DNA from: Ailurus styani | Taxonomy: Eukaryota > Chordata > Mammalia > Carnivora > Ailuridae | Length of the DNA stretch: 64,000 bases | Assembly (NCBI GenBank): GCA_002007465.1 | Contig: LNAC01000734.1 | Location: 225,760-289,759, forward strand | Direction: 5' to 3' | Shown here: positions 44,857 to 57,837 of the stretch, in pieces | Layout of the letters: each line of letters begins with the position of its first letter | How positions within the stretch are numbered: the first letter of the stretch is position 1 | Translations under genes and position numbers: made by a program | The notes under the pieces: model-generated | Seen by the model: the letters and a program-made list of their open reading frames with translations, nothing else | The model's database searches: none | Told to the model about the DNA's origin: nothing

Positions 44857-46559
44857 TATTCAATCAGTGGCCTAATAAGTGATATTAGAGACCATGGGAT
44901 CAGAGATAGCATGTTAAGTATAGTTTTCCAGTACTTAGTAAAACGTTGCCTTACATTTGTTAAGTTTTTGGAGTTTTTTCTTAAACAAAGCTTTAAAGTA
45001 CATTATGCAGTTTCTGTCATGGTATCCCTTTGAGGTGCATGTTACACTCTTAATTGTACTTATTGAAAACTGGGGTTCAGATGGCTTAGCAGATTCATCC
45101 CGCTTCATATAATAATTATCTTCTAAAGAGCCTAGGATGTTTTCGCTTTTTCACACCCCATTCACATATTCTGTTTCTCTCTGATGGTCTTCTTAGAGAA
45201 TTTTTTTTCTAAGTAGAGGCTGTAGCTACTTATGGTCTTATCTCACAATGACATCATTTTTATAAGTAATTCAGTGGTTATCAAACTGTATTGCTAACAA
45301 CTAATACATTCGCAAAGATACTTCAGAGGCCACTGAAAATGGACAAGGTACAGAGAATAACCAAGCATGTCCAGGATACTTTACTGACTTTGTGAATTAG
45401 ATCTTTGTGTTACATTTAGTCTGAAGAAATATTTCCACTTAAAACTGTTTTTCAACACTGCTTTAATAATTATTATTTCTCTTTTTTTGTTGTTGCTTAA
45501 ACCACTCTAAATTCCCTGGAAACATCTGCTTTTCTTCCCTCAAACAATGTAACACAGCACTGTACTATAAATTGGTACACCATTATCTTTAACAAAGTTG
45601 ATTATCTGTGAATCATGTTGCTCAGCATGACTACATTAAAGCATTATGCAAATTGGCTCTATTATTTCCTCCTTTTTGTATATGAAGGGAGGATTGTTTA
45701 GGTAGGAGTAATGGTGAAAATTGATTAGACAGTATACCCTACTACACCACAACAATAATTAAGACAATGGTTGAAATTTTCACAGATATATGACAGAAAG
45801 GCATATTTAAGAAATAATGTTGAAACTATCAAATAAAAAAATGTGAACTTTATATGGCTTTAGGGCTTTTAGCCAGGAATAACATGAAACTGAATATGAC
45901 TGTGGGAAGGACCATATCTGGTTTTAATGATAGTAGAGTCACCTTTCACTTTTTTCACCAAAAAAAAAAAAAAAAGAAGAAAAGAAAACAAAAAAATCAC
46001 AGAGCCAAGGGGAAAATGAACTTTCCTTATTAGTATTTCAAAACTATCTTGACAATAGAGATGGAAGTGTGTCTTTTTACTTCACAATGTAGGTTTATCA
46101 AAGATAATTTTAACAACTTGCTCAATTAATTTTTCAGCCAATTATATTGCCTACTGAAACTGGCGTCCAGCCCAGTACTATCACCTAGTTTGTGGTACTC
46201 CTGTTTCCTAAGACTGGATGCTCTTATTTTTTCTCATGAACTACAACCCCTAGAAAATTTTCAGCATATAATCATTATTAACCTCTCTGATGGAAGCATT
46301 CCCTACCAACTATCCAGTCTATTCCCAGTAAATAGAAGTGTAGTTGTTTAAAACAGGTAAATTTCAAAGACATGGTTTGGTTGGGAAGTGGGCCAAGGTC
46401 AAGTAACCTTGAATAAATGAGAATTAAAGGTGAATTCAAAATACAAATTCTAATTCTGCTACTTCTTTGTGTATATACATATATTTGTTGTACCTCTTTC
46501 CATTTGCCTTCTTTCTTGGAGACTTTTGATCTCTAAAAGAGAATATAAAAGAATACCTT
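44857..46559. other. Unassigned sequence
   Basis: No repeat recognised in 1.7 kb apart from an A-rich tract at 45959-45998. A plausible place to look for conserved non-coding sequence. Confidence 0.45.
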
Positions 46560-47385
46560 TTAAAAAAAGAATACCTATACAATTTCTTAAATAGGACATA
46601 TTCAAAAAGGAAAAGATCAATAAATTGGATTACATGAAAATCAGGTTTCTCTTGATTAAATAAGAGTCCAAAAAGCAATTCACTGATGGATATATAAGGC
46701 TTACTTTGTTGGCAATGATGTAGGATAACTAGAACTCTCATACCTTGCTTAGTCTAAATTGGGTAACTAATCTAGAAAATTCTTTGGGATCACCTATCAA
46801 AATTATAAATATGCAGTGATAATATCATCACTTGTTATAAATGCAACTTTCCAGAGACATGCACAAGAATGTTTATGGCAGCTATATCTATAATTGCTAA
46901 AACAATCAAAATGCCCATCAGTCATAGATTAGATAAATAAATTATGGTGTATTTATAGAGTAAAACTCTATAAAAAATGAAAATGAATTGCTGCTATATG
47001 GAATAATTTGAATAAAACAATGCTGAGCAAAAAAAAAATCAGACATAAAAGTGCACTTAGAGAGTTAATCTATTTACAAAAAGAACAAAGACATACAAGT
47101 AGCACCTTAGACTCAAAGTCAAGATAGTGGTCACCTTAAGAAAGGAAGTGAGTGGTGATTGTGAGGAGGATGAACATGGCTCTTGAGATGCAGTAATGTT
47201 CTCTTCCTAGACCAGATAGTGGTTACTTGAATTTTCTTGAATTTACTTGAATTACTTGAATATATAATTGGGCTCTATATTTATGGTTTATGCCTTCTGT
47301 TTTTATATTTTGCACGTTACATTTCTTTTTGAAAAAGGGGAAACATTACAATAATAAAATATAATCTATACAGTTAAAAAATTAC
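46560..47385 (+). mobile_element. Old L1, plus strand: end of ORF2 and 3' UTR
   Basis: Contains 'agatcaataaattggattac', 'gcacaagaatgtttatggca', 'ataaataaattatggtgtat', 'ggtggtgattgtgaggagg'-like UTR and 'ttctttttgaaaaagggg'. Decayed, with no coding capacity. Confidence 0.65.
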
Positions 47386-48111
47386 TTTTCCCATTAATTC
47401 ATTTCAGAATAATGCAAATTTGTGATAGATGGAATTTTGTCACAGTTCAGCAGAGGCGATTAATTTTCTTCCCACTCTAGAAATATATGAACATCCAACA
47501 CTGATTTGATTGAGCTAATAATGCTTCAAATGGCTTGCAACCAATTATTAATATAAGATAATTAAAGCAATGGTAGAATAGGCTGTTAGTATCCATAGAA
47601 CAGATATTCATACTGATGAAGTTATAAATTAAATCACTTAAACTTAAAAATAATGAGATATTATTTGAATTTGCATTTGATATGGATATCTTGAAATGGT
47701 TAGGAGATAAGTTTAACCTTGTTTCTGTTAGAGAATAAAGAAAGGTCTTCCTTTTACAGAATCTTGAAGGAATACTGATACCTAGGTAGATTCATTAAAA
47801 GCTGTAAAGAATAAGCAAAAATGAGTATTACTTCTGCCCAGAAAAAATATTTCTAAATACAAAAAAAAAAAAAAAGAAAAAAAAGGAAAAAAAGTAGGAA
47901 AAGGCATGTGATAAAACTGTATTGGTAATGAAATAGTTCAGAGTTGATATTAAATGGTGGTTCTTAGAATGTGTTTGTCTTAGTATGTGACAATAAGATA
48001 TTTCTACTTCTCTTAAAATGGGAGATGGGAGCTATCTGAAAGATATGATTAATTAATTCCAAGCAATATATTTGGAAGAGTAATTAACCGGTTGTGGATT
48101 CAAGAACTCCA
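47386..48111. other. Unassigned AT-rich sequence
   Basis: An A-rich tract lies at 47860-47899. Otherwise nothing recognised. Confidence 0.45.
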
Positions 48112-48129
48112 AAAGATTAATTTTTTAAA

Positions 48130-48765
48130 TTTATTATTATATTTAATTAGCCCACATATAGTACAGCATTAGTTTTTGATGTAGTGTTCAACGATTCATT
48201 AGTTGCATATAACACCCAGTGCTTATCACCACACTTGCCCTCCTTAATACCCATCACCCAGTTACCCCATCCTCCCACCCCACCTCCCCTTTGTAACCCT
48301 CAGTTTGGTTCCCAGAGTCTCTCATGGTTTGTCTTCCACTTTGATTTCTTTCCATTCAGTTTTCCGTTCCTTCCCCTATGGTCCTCTGTGTTCTTCCTTA
48401 TGTTCCACATATGAGTTAAACCATATGATAATTGTCTTTCTCTGCTGGACTTATCTCACTCAGCATAATTCCCTCCAGTTCTATCCATGCTGATGCAAAT
48501 GGTGGGTATTCATCCCTTCTGATGACTGAGTAATATTGCATTGTGTATATGAACCACATCTTCCTTATCCATTCATCTGTTGAAGGACATCTTGGCTCCC
48601 TCCACAGTTTGGCTACTGTGGACATTGCTGCTATGAACATTGGGGTACATGTGCCCCTTCTTTTCACTACATCTTTATCTTTGGGGTAAATACCTCGTAG
48701 TACAATTGCTGGGTCATAGGGTATCTCTATTTTTAATGTCTCAAGGAATATCCATACTGTTTTCC
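48130..48765 (-). mobile_element. Carnivoran L1 3' portion, minus strand, 5'-truncated
   Basis: Antisense of ORF2 end plus 3' UTR: 'ttgatgtagtgttcaacgatt', 'aacacccagtgcttatcacc', 'ctcactcagcataattccct', 'tgcattgtgtatatgaacca', 'gacattgctgctatgaacat' and 'gcatactgttttccaa'-like end. TSD aaagattaattttttaaa at 48112-48129 and aaaggattaatttttaaa at 48766-48783. The minus-strand frame at 48416-48667 still reads ORF2-end-like peptides, but the element is not functional. Confidence 0.93.
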
Positions 48766-48783
48766 AAAGGATTAATTTTTAAA

Positions 48784-50194
48784 AAGTAATGCAGAAAAAG
48801 TATAGTCAAACAAAGCAACTGTTCATAAAGCAAGGGGAAGCAAGAGGCAGGGTCTAAGAAGACAAGATAATTATTTAATTGTTACTTTGAAAAATAGAGC
48901 TAGAGATATTTTCAGTAGGACAGTCAAGTAGCAAAGGGTCCTACAGGAGCTGATAAAAGGGAATCTAAGCAATTTCTACCAAAAGCTCCATAGGGAATTC
49001 TGTCACAATAGATGGATGGTAAAAACATGGAGGACGAAGTGGGAAATACCAGAGTTCAGAGATATTGCTATCAAAATAGAAATATAATGGAATATAACTT
49101 ACACTATAATTTGCAGAAAAGAAAATTCTGGTCTATTGACTGATCACCTTGTGTGAATATTATTTTTAGAGTCCCTTATTTTCCCTGAGAGAAAAATAAG
49201 TACAAACCAGGTGCATTTTCACCGTAACCCTCAATTTGTGGTCAAAATGAACAGTCGAACGTAGAGATCTTAAGTGACAGCTGGGAGACAATAAAATGAA
49301 GTTTCTCAATAAGTGAAAGGTTATTTTTCTTATGACCCTTTGAAGTACCTGAATGAGAACTGTTTATCTTATATAATGAAATAAAATTAGCATGATTTGA
49401 ATATTAGGGATAGTAGTTTGCCCCTAATTCTTAGAGTTTCAATCATGGAAGTCCCAAAATAAGCACAACAGGAGAATCAGAGTGGAGAAATAGAAATGAC
49501 TCTCTGTAATATGTGCAAAGAACTGTGCTGATTTTCGTTATAGAATCTATTTCCCAGAAGTGCTTAGCATTTTAACTATATCTTATGTGCATGCACTTTG
49601 AGAACCACAAAGATTAAGCAGATTGCTAGAGGTCAGTTAATGTTAAGTGCGGGAATAAAAAGTTGAAAATATTTCTGTTTGAGACATTCCTTTTACCTCA
49701 CACTACTTTGTTCTATCTCACTAGAACCCAAAGTATGAACAAACCTACCAGGCCTTGCATGCTTGTCTTTATTGTGAGGGATCAAGAAAACAGTCACTTA
49801 TGAGACATAAAATATACTTTTGCTAGATCAAACATTTTCTAAAATTTCTACCGTTTACATATGCATTTAGAATTGAAGGCCTCAGACACAGTGCAAATAT
49901 TTTCAGATGAAACAGTTATCACAATAATTCCTCAGGCACTGAGTGCCTTAGCAATCCAGGTAGCCTAAGGGAATAAGGTAAGACCTAACGGTTGTTCCAT
50001 CTATTTCCATTGTTTCCTGGAGACAAGGGTTCAGGGAGTAGTTACAGTTTTCTGAACTGTAAACATTTCCCAGCACTTCTTAATAGTCGCTCTGAAAATA
50101 AAAATTTGATAAAATATTTTTGAGAAACACTATGATTTGCTATATCAAATCATAGTTCAAGCTCCTATTACCAAAGGACAGATTTTGGTTTGTT
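48784..50194. other. Unassigned sequence
   Basis: No element recognised in 1.4 kb. Open frames are short. Confidence 0.45.
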
Positions 50195-50345
50195 ATGTAT
50201 ATTAGTTTAGTTAACAGATATACATTAAGATCTTACTCTGTATCGAGCATTTTGGCATGTTCTGAGACCATGTAAATGAAAACAGTTTTGTCTCTGGAAT
50301 CTGCACTTAAGAACGTTAGGTCTGTTGAGGAGACAGACTGTTCTT
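50195..50345 (-). mobile_element. L2 3'-end fragment, minus strand
   Basis: Contains 'gttaacagatatacattaag', 'cttactctgtatcgagcat' and 'aagaacgttaggtctgttg', the antisense L2 end. Confidence 0.5.
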
Positions 50346-50504
50346 TGCACTCCAATTCTACTAGCCTTGTTTCAATTCCATGAACATGCCATTTCCCTAA
50401 ATCCACCCCCTCTAATGAATGGCATTTGATATTCGCCCCACTCCCACTTCCCTTCACCCTAGTAAAACTACCCATCCTTAAAATTCTACCTAAAATATCA
50501 CTCG

Positions 50505-50556
<52 letters not shown>

Positions 50557-51040
50557 GTCACCGCAAACAAAAAAATATCGCTTTCTAAGAGCAGACTATT
50601 TTCTGGTCTATGTCATAGAATGGAGAATTCAAACTTTTTGATAGAGTAGAAGACTTCAGAAAAGGAAATCCCATTGCATCCATTGGGATCAGCATATGTC
50701 CACTTATGGACATGTAAGCTCTTTGATTTGCTAGAAGTTTATCTAAGCAACAGGTAACAGTGTCAGTGATTTCTAGCCATATGCGTCACAGTCATCTTTG
50801 CATCTTTTATCAAAATAAGAGTATTTAAGCCTCACCATCAGGAATAGTGATTCTAAATCCCATTTCTTATGTCATCTCCCCACGAAGACTTTCTTGACCC
50901 CTCCATCTTCTGTCATTGAAGATAAAACTCATGAACACAGAAATCTTCTGTCCAGGTCAGTTCTGTATCCAAGTGCTTATAACAATACCCAGAAGACTTC
51001 CTCAATAAATAATTGGTTGAGAAAAATGAGTACTTCTTTT
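50346..51040 (+). mobile_element. L2 fragments, plus strand, separated by a (GT)n tract and other sequence
   Basis: 50350-50500 ('tttcaattccatgaacatgc', 'actacccatccttaaaattc') and 50866-51030 ('ccacgaagactttcttgacc', 'cttcctcaataaataattgg') are both sense L2 3' segments in correct order, with 360 bases between. Confidence 0.55.
50507..50553. repeat. (GT)n microsatellite
   Basis: Uninterrupted gt dinucleotides, about 23 units. Confidence 0.98.
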
Positions 51041-52194
51041 AATTCCCCACAGTACTTATACCAGCTCATAATAGTCTAAGGATTATTTACAACTGTGTCT
51101 CTCCTGTAAGTGTGGGTTCTTGAGAACACAGACAGCATGCTCCAGTCACTTTCACATACTAATTAAACAGAATAATATGTATGTGCATGAGCCCTGTTTG
51201 TTAAGTACACAGTCCTACTTGCTTATTAGAGAAGCACGACATGCAGAGGGTGGATTTGAGGAACTAGAAGTTGGAGTCTCAGAGCAGTAAAAATGTAATT
51301 AGAATAGTACATGGAAAAAATGATGTGTGCATGAAATATACTAGCAATAAAAAGGGGGGATGAGAGAAGGGTATAGTTTATTATGCTTTTGGTGTTTGAT
51401 TGAATATAGATAAAGCAGGGAGAATGCATTAATAAATATTTAAGACAATTTACAATTTTCTAACATAGGCAACATGAGTGCCATTAGGTAGAAAATTCAA
51501 GAGGAAAATCTAGTTTGCAACAACAATGAAAAAAGAATGGTACTAAATTGAATTTGAAGCAGAGGTGGTATATACAGGTAATTTATATATGTAGGCAACT
51601 GGAAAAATGGAGTCTAAATGCATTTCTCAAGAAAGAGGACTGAGTTAGATTATATGGTTTTTGAGAAATAATAGTTGATGCCACATAGCAAAGCATAAAG
51701 AGTGAGAGAGCTAAGGATAAATTACCCGAAAATATTTGAATAAAGGGAGCGTAGTGGCAGAGTAATGCAATATACAGTTTTGGACACAGAGAAGTATACA
51801 ATTAATGCAAGAAATGGAACAGTGAAAACCACTGTAAGAAATTAGTTTCAAAGAAAGAGGAGTTGTCAGCAAACTCAAAGAAACCAGTTGACTGGATTTG
51901 ACAAGTAGATAATCTTGTTGACTAAGCTTGGAAAGAAGAGAGAAAAATTTTAATTCAGTTTAGTCATGTTTGCATTGTTTCAAGGCTATGTTAGTGTCTG
52001 TAAATACAAAAAGATATAAAATACCATTCTTGTCCTGGAAGCATTTAGTGTGAGCAAACCTGGAATATGTAGAAAACTTGAGGGAAGAATGCAGGGAAAG
52101 CGATTTGGAGTCGTCATTTGATGCTTTCTCCTCTGAAAGATAAACTGCAACTTGGAAGCTTCAACATCATTTATATCCTAGGAGATATTAGGAA
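51041..52194 (-). other. Mostly unassigned; possible L2-like antisense sequence
   Basis: 51420-51950 has the purine-rich texture and a few motifs of antisense L2 ('agaggagttgtcagcaaact', 'aaccagttgactggatttg'). Too diverged to be certain. Confidence 0.35.
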
Positions 52195-52810
52195 TTTTTA
52201 AATGATTGTTTCTAATTTGGATAACTTTTATTTCTTTTTCTTACCTAGCTTCTATGACTAGTATTTCCAATACCATGCTGAAGAAAAGTGGCACAAGTAG
52301 GCACATTTGTGTTGTTCTTAATCTTAGAGAAAAAGCTTTCAGCTTTTCAACATTGAGTATGATGTTAGCTGTGAGCTTATCATATGTGGCTTTTATTATG
52401 TTGATGTGTGATCCCTCTATTCCACTTTGTTGGTAATTTTTTATCATGAATGGAAGCTGAATATTGTTAAATGTTTTTTTCCACATCTACTGAGATGGTC
52501 ATGATTTTTATCCTTCATTTTTTAAATATGATGAATCATGTTTGATATGTAGATTGATTTGCAGATGTTGAACCATCCTTGCATCCCTGGAATAAACTCC
52601 ACTTGATTATGGATTATTATTCACTTAACATATTGTTGAATTTGGTTTGCGAACATTTCTGTTGAGGATTTTCACATCTATATTCATTAGAGATATAGTC
52701 TTGTAATTTACTTTTTTTAATAGTGTCTTTGCCTGGTATTGGTATCAAGGTAATGTTGGCCTTGTAAAATGAGTTTGGAAATATTTTCTCTGCTTTTATT
52801 TATATAACAT
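52195..52810 (-). mobile_element. Old L1 ORF2 (RT region) fragment, minus strand
   Basis: Antisense RT-region landmarks: 'accatccttgcatccctgg', 'aataaactccacttgattat', 'tgcctggtattggtatcaag' and 'ttggccttgtaaaatgagt'. Frame broken. Confidence 0.85.
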
Positions 52811-53343
52811 TTTATATAAATTTTTAAACATTATTGAGGGTGAAATTCTATATATACAGAGAAACAAAGCTGAATAAATATTTCATGGGGTTTTCTAAAG
52901 TGAAAAATTCCATTTCTAAATCATATAACATAAATTTTACAAAATGGTGTATTATACTTCATATATGCAAACAGAAAAATATCATTTCTAATTTCATTTC
53001 CACAGGCATGGTAAGTTCTGATACACTTAGGAATTAAATATTTTTGAATATAACATATTCCTACTATTAACTAGAATTTTTATTAGTAAATATGTCACTA
53101 CAATTGTGGATAATCGATAACAGTAAAACCACAAAAACAAAAAAAAAAGCTGACATAATAGATAATAACTATGTATTAGCTAATAGATTTTTCCCATTTT
53201 AAGAAAAGAAATAGTCAAAGGAACTACTTAGAGATTAACAAATATATATACACACATATACATATATATATACATTTCTCTAATATAACCAACCAGTTGA
53301 AATTTCTAATATCCAAAACCTTCTTTCCTTTTTTTTTTTTTTG
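52811..53343. other. Unassigned AT-rich sequence
   Basis: Includes a TA/CA simple tract at 53242-53276 and a T-run at 53329-53342 directly before the inverted repeat. Confidence 0.45.
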
Positions 53344-53514
53344 CATTCTTGTAGAAGTCTTTTGGTAACATACAAACACATGTCTATTGAATATAAACCT
53401 AAGAGTGCAGATATTAAGCTGTAATAGATACATTGTTACAGCTTAATATCTGCACTTAGGTTTATATTCAATAGACATGTATTCATATGTTACCAAGAGA
53501 CTTCTATAAGAATG
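53344..53514. repeat. Large near-perfect inverted repeat (arms about 80 bases, 11-base spacer)
   Basis: The left arm, 53344-53424, is the reverse complement of the right arm, 53436-53514. I count 5 mismatches, all transitions, and one 2-base indel. The inner 20 bases are identical (ttacagcttaatatctgcac in the right arm). The right arm runs on into sense L1 3' sequence; the left arm is preceded by a T-run. Confidence 0.97.
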
Positions 53515-53678
53515 TTTAGAGCAGCGCTATTCATAATAGCTAAAACCTGAAAACAATCCAAATATGCATCAATAGTAGAATGGATTAAAAATTGTGGCAT
53601 ATTTGTACAATGGAATACCATAAATCAATGAAAATAAACAAACTACAACAACAAATATGAATGAATCTGAAAAACATT
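53436..53678 (+). mobile_element. Old L1 3' region, plus strand, left part
   Basis: After the arm: 'gcgctattcataatagctaa', 'aacaatccaaatatgcatca' and 'gtacaatggaataccataa', the L1M 3' sense order, stopping at 'ctgaaaaacat'. It resumes at 54113. Confidence 0.75.
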
Positions 53679-54112
53679 TATTTATTTATATTTAATTTTA
53701 TTTTTTAGTCAGGATAAGTTGTAAGGCTGTCTGTAGAGAGCCAGATTTTTGAACCATTTCATTGGCTGGGAGGGGTTTGCTTGCCACTATGAAGCTAGTG
53801 AAGTTTTTTAACCCTTTTTTGTTTTTTAATTGAGGTATAACTGACAAAACATTATATTAGGTTCAAGTGTACAAGGTAATGATTTGGTATCTGTATATAT
53901 TGCAAAGTGATTACTATAATAACTCCAGTTAACATCAATTATCATACATAATGATGAATGTTTATTCATTTTGTTATGAGAACTTTCAGGATCTATTCTC
54001 TTAGCTACTTTCAAACATGCAATAGAGTATTATCAACTATAGTCACTGTGCTGTGCATTATATCTCCATAACATTAATTTTATAATTGGAAGTTTATACC
54101 AACAAAAACAAT
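53679..54112 (-). mobile_element. Inserted segment including an antisense L1 3' end
   Basis: 53815-54085 is an antisense L1M terminus ('aattgaggtataactgacaa', 'aacattatattaggttcaag', 'agctactttcaaacatgcaa', 'ctatagtcactgtgctgtgc'). 53690-53815 is not recognised. The block interrupts the plus-strand L1. Confidence 0.7.
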
Positions 54113-54405
54113 TGATTGAGTGAAAGAAGCCAAACACAACAGAGTACATATGGATTTATTCTGTCTATATAAAGTTCACATATAAATAAAAGTAATTTAT
54201 AATAATCACTAATCAGGATATTAACTACTCTTCAGGAAGTGATAACTGGAGGAAGATACGTGGGGCTTCTAGACTACTGGTAATATTCTGTATCTTGATC
54301 TGGGTGCTGTTTATAATGCACCCAGTTTGTGAAAATTCATCAAGCTACACACTTGTGATATATACAACTTTATGTAATAATTTAATAAAAAGTTTACATT
54401 AACAT
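54113..54405 (+). mobile_element. Old L1 3' UTR, plus strand, right part
   Basis: 'ttgagtgaaagaagccaaac', 'ctgtatcttgatctgggtgc' and 'aaaattcatcaagctacaca', then an AT-rich end. Continuation of 53436-53678. Confidence 0.8.
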
Positions 54406-55034
54406 GACATGTTTAGGGGAATTGTGAAAAAATAAGTATATTATTAAGTCCTTTAGGCAGGATCCTATTTCTAAATGATTTTCTACCTCTTTAGCTACAT
54501 TGTGACTAAATCTTTACCATCAGTGTGGGGTTGAGAGGGTAATCTCAGCAATTGTTACCATACCATTTGAATGCCTAATTTCAGGGGATTTTTCCAAATT
54601 GATTTATGTATACAACCATAGTCACTGTTAATAAGAATGCTTATGAAAGAAGATAAATTTAGGTGTTTTGATGTCCGGATTGTGAGCCCAGATGAGGCTC
54701 ATTGGATATTTACTCATGGCTCCCCAGAAGCATATGAAAACCAAGTGTTTTTTTTTACCTTCTCAGGATGAGATAGACTTGATTTTATTTACTCTCTTCT
54801 ATTTTCTGCAGCAAGGCATTGTTCTAATAGAACATCAAGTCTAAATTTACTGGGTGAAATTCTGTATGAGTTTTTTTCTGTTGGGTGACTAGAAAAATGT
54901 TTTGCTTAGGAAAAAAAAAAAGGCCAGAGAATTATGTCTGTTGTAAATAAAAAAAAAATCGTGTTTTTAAAAATATGACAGCAAACTATAAACTGAAAAA
55001 ACAACAGGCTTGCATGGTGGGAGGTGCCATATGG
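54406..55034. other. Unassigned sequence
   Basis: Nothing recognised. Confidence 0.4.
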
Positions 55035-55205
55035 AAAGAATGAGTCAGTCAATCTGTCAACAGACATTTGTTGAGCATCTACTTCGAGTCAACCCACATT
55101 CTAGCAGTGAGAATATAGTGGCAAACAAAACAAATGTGACACCTACCCTCATGGGGCTTGCAGAAGAAGAAATATGGCCAGTTAATAAAAAATATTGGTT
55201 GTAAT
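55035..55205 (-). mobile_element. L2 3'-end fragment, minus strand
   Basis: 'gtcaacagacatttgttgag', 'gcatctacttcgagtcaacc', 'atagtggcaaacaaaacaaa' and 'accctcatggggcttgcag' are in the exact order of the antisense L2 terminus. The best-preserved short L2 end here. Confidence 0.8.
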
Positions 55206-55819
55206 GAAGAATCATTATAATCTCAGTCAAAATCTAAGTATTTCACTTTATTCTTTGTGCACATAAAACATTTTAACAATTGTGAACATAATATTCAGCT
55301 CTTTTCTCTTGTTATTACCCATGTACTAGAGTTTTATATTTTTTTCATTAAGCACAACCATAAAATTATTTATGATATCCAAATTCATTTTCTTTAAATA
55401 GAGCAGGAACTTCATGACACTCTTGAAATGACCTGAATGAATATCCTTCTGACTCTTGATAATTTTTCTTTAGTCTTTCAATTTTCCCTACTACACATAA
55501 ACTAATTTTCATAAAAAGAACTCTAGTTTTACACTGATACTTCATAGGCTTATAAGCAACTAAATAAGTTAAATTATTATAACAAAAAACATAATGCACA
55601 TAAACAGGTCTGCAAAAGAAGAGAAGAGAATACAATTGATTATTCATAAAAATATGATTTAACTAATAGAAGCAGATGTTCATGGATGTTTAAGAACATT
55701 GCCTGTGAGTGCTGGGCATTCAATATCCTATAAGCACATGTTAGCTGACAGAAATAAATGGACTGATTCATGAACTAAGTTGTTTAAATAGGTGTAGGTT
55801 GGAAGAACTACTAAAGTTG
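55206..55819. other. Unassigned AT-rich sequence
   Basis: Nothing recognised. Confidence 0.4.
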
Positions 55820-56148
55820 TACTGTTTAACAGGGAAGCCTCCAGCCTTGTGTAGCCCTTGAACTTTTCAAATGCCGCTATTCCAAACTGAAATGCACTGG
55901 GAACGCAAAAACCATACTAGATTTTTGGGTATATTTTTTGTATTGAAAAATGTAAAATGACCTCGTTAACTTTCTACTTATTACATGTTGAAATAATAAT
56001 ATTTTTAATAAGTTGTATTAAGTAAGCATACTTTTGAAATTAATTTTATCTCTTTCTTTTGTTCATTTTAATGCAACCACCAAAAAATAATAAATGACAT
56101 GTGGCTCACATTCATGGTTCTCAACATATTATATATGGTCAGTGTTGT
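55820..56148 (+). mobile_element. hAT-like non-autonomous DNA transposon relic
   Basis: 'ccattccaaactgaaatgcac'-type sequence, 'acaaaaaccatactagattt', 'ttacatgttgaaataataat' and 'gacatgtggctcacattcat' near the ends match a mammalian MER-type element. The name is uncertain. Confidence 0.55.
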
Positions 56149-56969
56149 CATAATATGTGTGTTTGATGTGAGTAGATATAAAATTTATAAATAAGAAATA
56201 ACTGAAGAACAAAATTTGTTAAAAAATGTGCTCAACCCTACATATAGTGGCCAGAGGAAAGCCAAGTGAGAAATGAGGCTGCTGATTCCAGAGGCTGTCC
56301 TCTGAAGCATTACCCATGCATGCTACCTACTAACTAACACATTCTTAACACTAATACAATTTTTCATGTGTTCAAGAAAATGACAGTTCTAAATAGGCAT
56401 GTTAAACTAGATCTGTTGAAAAGACTTAAAGTACAGAGTTTGAGAAAATAAATAAGGAAAAATGTAATACACTTAGAATAGCAACATCAGGGAGCCGAAC
56501 TCCCCCTAGCGCCCAAAAGGCAGAGTCGTTTCCAGAACCAGAAGTCAAGAGCAGGAGAATATGTATCTGAACTTCACTCTCCTCCTGTCCTCTAATCTTC
56601 TGCTAGTGTCTTCCATTGATGAAGACCAGTAGGAAGCCCAAGAACAAGAGCACCATTAAGCAAGCCATATGGATTAGCTTCAGAGACTACAGAGGACAAT
56701 GCAGAGTGAAGGGTAGGTCTAAGCAGACAAATGAAATAACTAGCACTCAAATGGATTATGAGCTTATTTCTAACCATAATCTTCTATGTGGATAGATGTA
56801 CTCTCAATGCAATAAAAGACAATCACAAATGTGATTGCATCTAAGTTTTGTCTACATTCAAATGGAACTTTTTTTTTTTAAGGCAGAGGCAATAAATACA
56901 GTGTGACAATAGCTTAAAGTACTAGTCTGAAAAATAATATAAAAACTTTGGACTCAGATCCATAGCTCA

Positions 56970-57012
<43 letters not shown>

Positions 57013-57837
57013 TTTTTTGGCATGTGTTAAAGATTTACTTTATAAAACAACAAAAATATTGCCCCAACTATGTAACAGGATTGTTATAACGGTCAACATT
57101 TCATTACTTGAAAGGTATAAAATTAGGCAGTACTGTAAGACAGATGTCAGTTTGGGGTAGAGACCCTTAAGATTAGAAAGAATATAGTCTAATGCTTTAT
57201 CTAAACTGTGAAAAGTCCAAAGCTCTTCCCAAGCTTGCTGAAAATATATAAGGGTTATGTTCTTATAGGCACAACCCCTCTTAGCCCAAGTTCTAGACCT
57301 GGGTTATGAATTGTCTAATTGATCAACATTCATTTTTTTTCTGTATTACAGTGTTAAACAAAATATCTTTCTCAATTTTTATTAAAAAATAAAATCCCAC
57401 TTGAAATGAGATTTGTGAATAAAACAGGCTTGGCTTTCAGCATGAGGGATAAATTCAGCTTACCAATGCAAATATAGTGCACTGTTATTATACATGTAAC
57501 TCTGGGCCTGTTACTAACATTTATCTTTTAATGACTTCATCTATAAAGATGATTTGGCTAGAAGATCTTTATAATTTTTTGAGAGTATTCCCTAAAAATA
57601 ACAATATAATAACATAAACATAGCAATTATAAGACAACAATATTAGTTTGATCAAACATTTTTCTTTTCTAGAGGTTATGTTAGTGTTAAGTAGCCACGG
57701 TAATAAATTTCCTCAATAATTAAATTATTTTGTTATTATTAAGGTGGTAATTTGAGAATTTTATAAAAATTCTAGTATAACCTTCAAACTATTCTCCTTA
57801 TTAAAACCAGATTTTTTTTCTAAATCTGAAATAGGAT
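56149..57837. other. Mostly unassigned; possible LTR-like piece and a (CT)n/T tract
   Basis: 56490-56740 ('agtgtcttccattgatgaag', 'aagcccaagaacaagagcac') vaguely resembles a mammalian LTR interior. A (CT)n then T-run lies at 56977-57019. The rest was not recognised. Confidence 0.35.

Noticed and set aside
44857..46559. Conserved enhancer or exon
   Set aside because: The region is repeat-poor, but nothing in the sequence itself supports function; left unassigned.
50507..50553. GT tract as a regulatory Z-DNA element
   Set aside because: An ordinary dinucleotide microsatellite; nothing nearby suggests a promoter.
53344..53514. Calling the foldback a microRNA gene
   Set aside because: The stem length and loop allow a hairpin, but with no expression or conservation data it is only reported as an inverted repeat.
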